Assembly (NCBI GenBank): GCA_016795325.1
Contig: JAEUHY010000016.1
Location: 154,056-218,055, forward strand
Origin: Planctomycetota bacterium
GTDB taxonomy: Bacteria; Planctomycetota; UBA1135; GCA-002686595
DNA: 64,000 nucleotides
Direction of reading: 5' to 3'
Each line of letters opens with the position of its first letter. Positions within the stretch are counted from its first letter, which is position 1. This document shows, piece after piece, positions 61,482-64,000 of the stretch. Under the pieces are notes generated by a model, which saw only the letters and a program-made list of their open reading frames with translations, was not told where the DNA came from and did no database searches. The translations under genes were made by a program, and so were the position numbers.

Positions 61482-63848
61482 CTAGCGCGCCAGCAGTCGC
61501 AGGCGAGTGCGGGTGGCAGCTTCGATCGCGCCCTCGCTCCAGCGCACGGCTCGCAGCTCACCGGCGAGGTACGCCGGCGTCTGGTCGGCGTAGTGCGGGT
61601 CGAAGGGATGTCCGGACTGGCCGCCGGGAAGCACTGCGAGCGAAGCGTCGGGCGCGCCGCAGTCCGCGACGAAGCGCAGGCTCGCGCCGTGTTCGACCGC
61701 GACGCGCGGCGCGCCATCCTCCGAGCGTTGGCGCGGACCGCTGAACACGCACGGGCTCGTGCCGCTCCCCGGGACCGGATGCTCGCCAGCCTCGAAGGCG
61801 CGCCCGAGCAACGGGATGCTCGCGAGCGGGTGCTCCGGCCGCCAGACGTGCCGGGCGCCGTAGCTCCACTGCGACAACTCTGGGCCGAACAACTGGACGC
61901 CCTCGCGCCACGCGCGCGCGAGCGCCTCGAGCACCTGCGTGCGGCGCAGTCCGAGGGCCTGCGCGCTCTGTTCGCGCGAGGCCAGGAACGGTTCGTCGAG
62001 CCGGCCGAGCAGCGCCTCGAGCCGCACCCGGTCGCGCTCGGGGAACGCGAGCGCCGCGCGCGTCGCCTCGCCGATCCATGTGTCGAGTTGCGCTTCGAAC
62101 AGGAAGTAGAGCGCCGACGGCCCGCGTAGGGACATCTCGCCATCCCACGCGCGCAGGCCCGCGAGCGCGCGCTCCGCGTCGTCGGGGAGGGGCGGGCCCG
62201 GAACGCTGGCGAGCTCGACGACGGCGGCGACGAGCTCCAGCGCGTACAGCGACACGCTGTCGACCTGCAGCGCGCCAAGCGCGGGCGCGTCCCACCGTTC
62301 CTGCTCCGCCAGCCGTTCCGCGATGCGGCGTGCGCGGTGTTCGCTCGCCGCGTCCTGCGGGAACGGATAGTCGGCCAACGCCGGACGCAGGTCGTTGTTT
62401 GCGGTGACCAGTTGCCCGTCCGCCGGTCGGATCGAGCTGGGCGCGTGCTCGTACGGGCGCAGTCCGCGCCAGTGGTGCGCAGTGTTCTCGGCCAGGAGCG
62501 GCACACGGCCGCTGCCGGCGCCGCGCTCGACGTTGCGGCCGAGCAGCACGTAGGCGATCGCTCCCGACGCGTCGCCGCACACCAGGTTCTGCGGCGGTCC
62601 CAGGAAATCGCGGGCCAGCGCCGGCACGGCGTCGACGTCGCTCGCACGCGCCAGGCCGAGGAACGTGCGCAGCGGATCGAAGGCTTGGTGTCCGGTCCAC
62701 GCGACGCTGTAGCGCAGACCGTTGGCGGTCGTGAGCAGCGGACCGATCTCGGTGCTCAAGGCGTCGAATTCGAGGTCCGCCTCGCCGCGCACGACGACGC
62801 GTTCAGGTTGGACGCGCACCGCGCTCCACGCGCCGTCGCGTCGCACCGAGCGACCGTCCTCGCTCAGCGTCTCGAGGAAGGCGTCGCACACGTCGAGCTC
62901 GGTGTTGGTGAAGCCCCACGCGACCCGCGGCCCCTGGCCGATCACGACCACGGGCAGTCCGGGAATGGTGAAGCCGGCCGCCTCGTAGTCGGGCGAGCGA
63001 ATCTGCGCCTGGAACCACAGCGACGGCAGGCCGAGCGAGAGGTGCGGATCGTTGGCGACCAGCGCGTGCCCGCTCGCACTGCGCGCGCCGGCGACCGCCC
63101 AGTTGTTGCTGCCGTTGCTCGTCTGCTTCGCGGCCTCGGCCCGCTGCGCCTCGCTCGCGGCGCCCCAGCGCTGCGCGAGCTCCGCGAGCGTCGCGGAGGG
63201 AACGTCGTCGAGCCGCGCGCCGATCAGGATCTGCGCCGAGCGCTCGCCGTGCTCGTGCAGCCAGCGCGTGCGCGTGAACTCGCGTCCGACGCTGTACGAG
63301 AGCATCTGCGACATGCGCATCTGCACGCACAGGCTGTCGCGCGGCGTCCACGGCGCCGGGCGCACACGCAGGAGCAACACGTCGGGCGGCAGATCGCCGC
63401 CGCGCTGTTCGAGCCAGGCGTTGACGCCTTGCGCGTAGGCCGCGAGCACTGCGCGGCTCTCCTCGCCGAGCGCGGCTTCGAGCGCCTCGACGGTCTGCGG
63501 ATAACGCAGCTCGCGGACGTTGCGGTCCGAGCGCGCCGCCGCGGGACCCACGATTTCGGCCAGGCGGCCCTGCGCGTAGCGGCGCAGCAACTCCATCTGG
63601 CCCATGCGGTCGTTGGCGTGCAACCAACCGAGCGCGCGCGCGGCGTCCTCGACGCTGGCGGCGCGCACGTGCGGCACGCCCGCCTCGTCGAAGCGCACGT
63701 CGACGTCCGCACCGAGCCCCGCGAGCCGCGCTTCGCCCTCGCGCTGCGGGCGGCCGCTCGAACGCCACCACACGAACGCCGCGGCCGAGGCCACGGCCGC
63801 GATCGCGACGGCCCACGCCGTCCCGCGGACGAGTTTGCGCGCGTTCAT
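61482..63848 (-). CDS. Penicillin-acylase-family Ntn hydrolase
   Basis: This 788-residue protein has a signal anchor at about residues 10-30 and the penicillin-amidase order: alpha-chain region to about residue 246 (LGWLHANDRMGQMELLRRYA), then the nucleophile Ser247 in SNGSNNWAVAG, where self-cleavage would expose the beta chain. Later conserved stretches include HALVANDPHLSLGLPSLW and GPRVAWGFTNTELD. It should be a periplasmic amidase acting on an N-acyl compound such as a quorum signal, a lipid or an antibiotic; the substrate cannot be read from sequence. The ATG at 63848 was chosen because MNARKLVRG begins the signal. It is upstream of the phosphatase gene by 66 bp. Confidence 0.88.
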   Translation of the reverse strand: MNARKLVRGTAWAVAIAAVASAAAFVWWRSSGRPQREGEARLAGLGADVDVRFDEAGVPHVRAASVEDAARALGWLHANDRMGQMELLRRYAQGRLAEIVGPAAARSDRNVRELRYPQTVEALEAALGEESRAVLAAYAQGVNAWLEQRGGDLPPDVLLLRVRPAPWTPRDSLCVQMRMSQMLSYSVGREFTRTRWLHEHGERSAQILIGARLDDVPSATLAELAQRWGAASEAQRAEAAKQTSNGSNNWAVAGARSASGHALVANDPHLSLGLPSLWFQAQIRSPDYEAAGFTIPGLPVVVIGQGPRVAWGFTNTELDVCDAFLETLSEDGRSVRRDGAWSAVRVQPERVVVRGEADLEFDALSTEIGPLLTTANGLRYSVAWTGHQAFDPLRTFLGLARASDVDAVPALARDFLGPPQNLVCGDASGAIAYVLLGRNVERGAGSGRVPLLAENTAHHWRGLRPYEHAPSSIRPADGQLVTANNDLRPALADYPFPQDAASEHRARRIAERLAEQERWDAPALGALQVDSVSLYALELVAAVVELASVPGPPLPDDAERALAGLRAWDGEMSLRGPSALYFLFEAQLDTWIGEATRAALAFPERDRVRLEALLGRLDEPFLASREQSAQALGLRRTQVLEALARAWREGVQLFGPELSQWSYGARHVWRPEHPLASIPLLGRAFEAGEHPVPGSGTSPCVFSGPRQRSEDGAPRVAVEHGASLRFVADCGAPDASLAVLPGGQSGHPFDPHYADQTPAYLAGELRAVRWSEGAIEAATRTRLRLLAR

Positions 63849-63881
63849 GGCGCGCAAGCCTAGTGGGCTGATTCAAAATTT

Positions 63882-64000
63882 CGCCGCATATCTCAGGCGC
63901 CTCGCCGCCCCCCGCTGCGTTGCTCCGGTTCGGCGACCTATTCAGGTCGCCTGGAATCCTCGCGCCTTGCGGGGAGCGCCGAATCACCTGACATCTGCGG
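63882..64000. repeat. Imperfect long palindrome cut by the window end
   Basis: A perfect core, GGCGACCT-ATTC-AGGTCGCC (63932-63951), is centred in a much longer imperfect palindrome. CGCCGCATATCTCAGGCG (63882-63899) faces CACCTGACATCTGCGG (63985-64000), and the inner CCCCGC blocks also face each other. About 19 of 25 positions pair in the outer arms. It is unlike the two hairpins at 32680 and 38499. The pattern suggests a REP-like element that continues past the window. Confidence 0.6.

Noticed and set aside
60492..62129. Plus-strand open frame of 545 codons over the phosphatase and acylase genes
   Set aside because: Antisense shadow; the minus strand has IMPase metal motifs and the penicillin-acylase nucleophile motif.

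Overview
The window is about 64 kb of chromosomal DNA at roughly 70% G+C. It looks like a member of the Planctomycetota. The strongest evidence is a PSCyt1/DUF1549/DUF1553 gene followed by a DUF1501 gene (1075-6141), a pair that is a hallmark of that phylum. Supporting evidence is an ECF sigma factor beside a Ser/Thr kinase with an FGE-type C-terminal part, and many large secreted beta-propeller proteins. Placement below phylum level is inference. I saw no rRNA, tRNA, CRISPR array, prophage or intact insertion sequence.

Region by region. 1-6.1 kb: a cut-off helical protein, then a three-gene minus-strand operon of the planctomycete cytochrome/DUF1501 type. 6.2-8.0 kb: an oxidoreductase and a divergent TetR regulator with a perfect 13-bp operator in the 25-bp gap between them. 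8.0-15.1 kb: secreted propeller proteins, a GT87-type membrane glycosyltransferase and a membrane-tethered trypsin-like protease. 15.2-22.7 kb: two giant TPR/DUF3857/transglutaminase-like proteins in tandem, one with a complete catalytic triad and one without it. 22.8-26.8 kb: a frame-disrupted DCC-family gene, a HEAT-repeat/cyclophilin lipoprotein and an EAL-HDOD protein. 27.0-33.9 kb: a five-heme secreted cytochrome, a seven-bladed propeller protein, ribBA and another secreted protein. 34.4-37.7 kb: ECF sigma factor and Ser/Thr kinase, with the FGE-type part in a shifted frame and in low-G+C DNA. 37.8-44.1 kb: a SMUG1-like uracil-DNA glycosylase, a secreted thioredoxin-fold/TPR protein, a RecQ helicase and a P-domain secreted protein. 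44.5-53.7 kb: an unrecognised helical protein, an anchored carboxypeptidase-regulatory-like protein, an ECF sigma factor overlapping a polytopic putative anti-sigma, an FG-GAP protein, a DUF2007 protein and a second PD40 propeller. 53.8-57.8 kb: an apparent five-gene operon of ECF sigma, zinc-finger anti-sigma, a small anchored protein, GspL/PilM-PilN-like and GspM/PilO-like proteins. 58.0-64.0 kb: a cysteine-less thioredoxin-fold protein, a MORN-type repeat protein, an inositol-monophosphatase-family enzyme and a penicillin-acylase-family enzyme.

Two themes stand out. First, six secreted proteins with unrelated N-terminal parts end in the same ~130-residue, four-cysteine domain (from a YC(T/A) motif to near the C-terminal Pro). 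It behaves like a modular C-terminal sorting or attachment domain and I do not recognise it as a named family. The GspL/GspM-like inner-membrane platform encoded nearby suggests, but does not show, how such proteins might leave the cell. Second, two intergenic elements (32680-32788 and 38499-38589) are long perfect hairpins with identical 25-bp outer arms but different inner arms that are still perfectly self-complementary. A third, different imperfect palindrome runs off the end of the window (63882-64000).

Three genes carry apparent reading-frame or start defects: the DCC gene, the kinase/FGE gene and the GT87 gene. The kinase break and one DCC break lie at G or G/T runs, so assembly error must be excluded before decay or recoding is considered.
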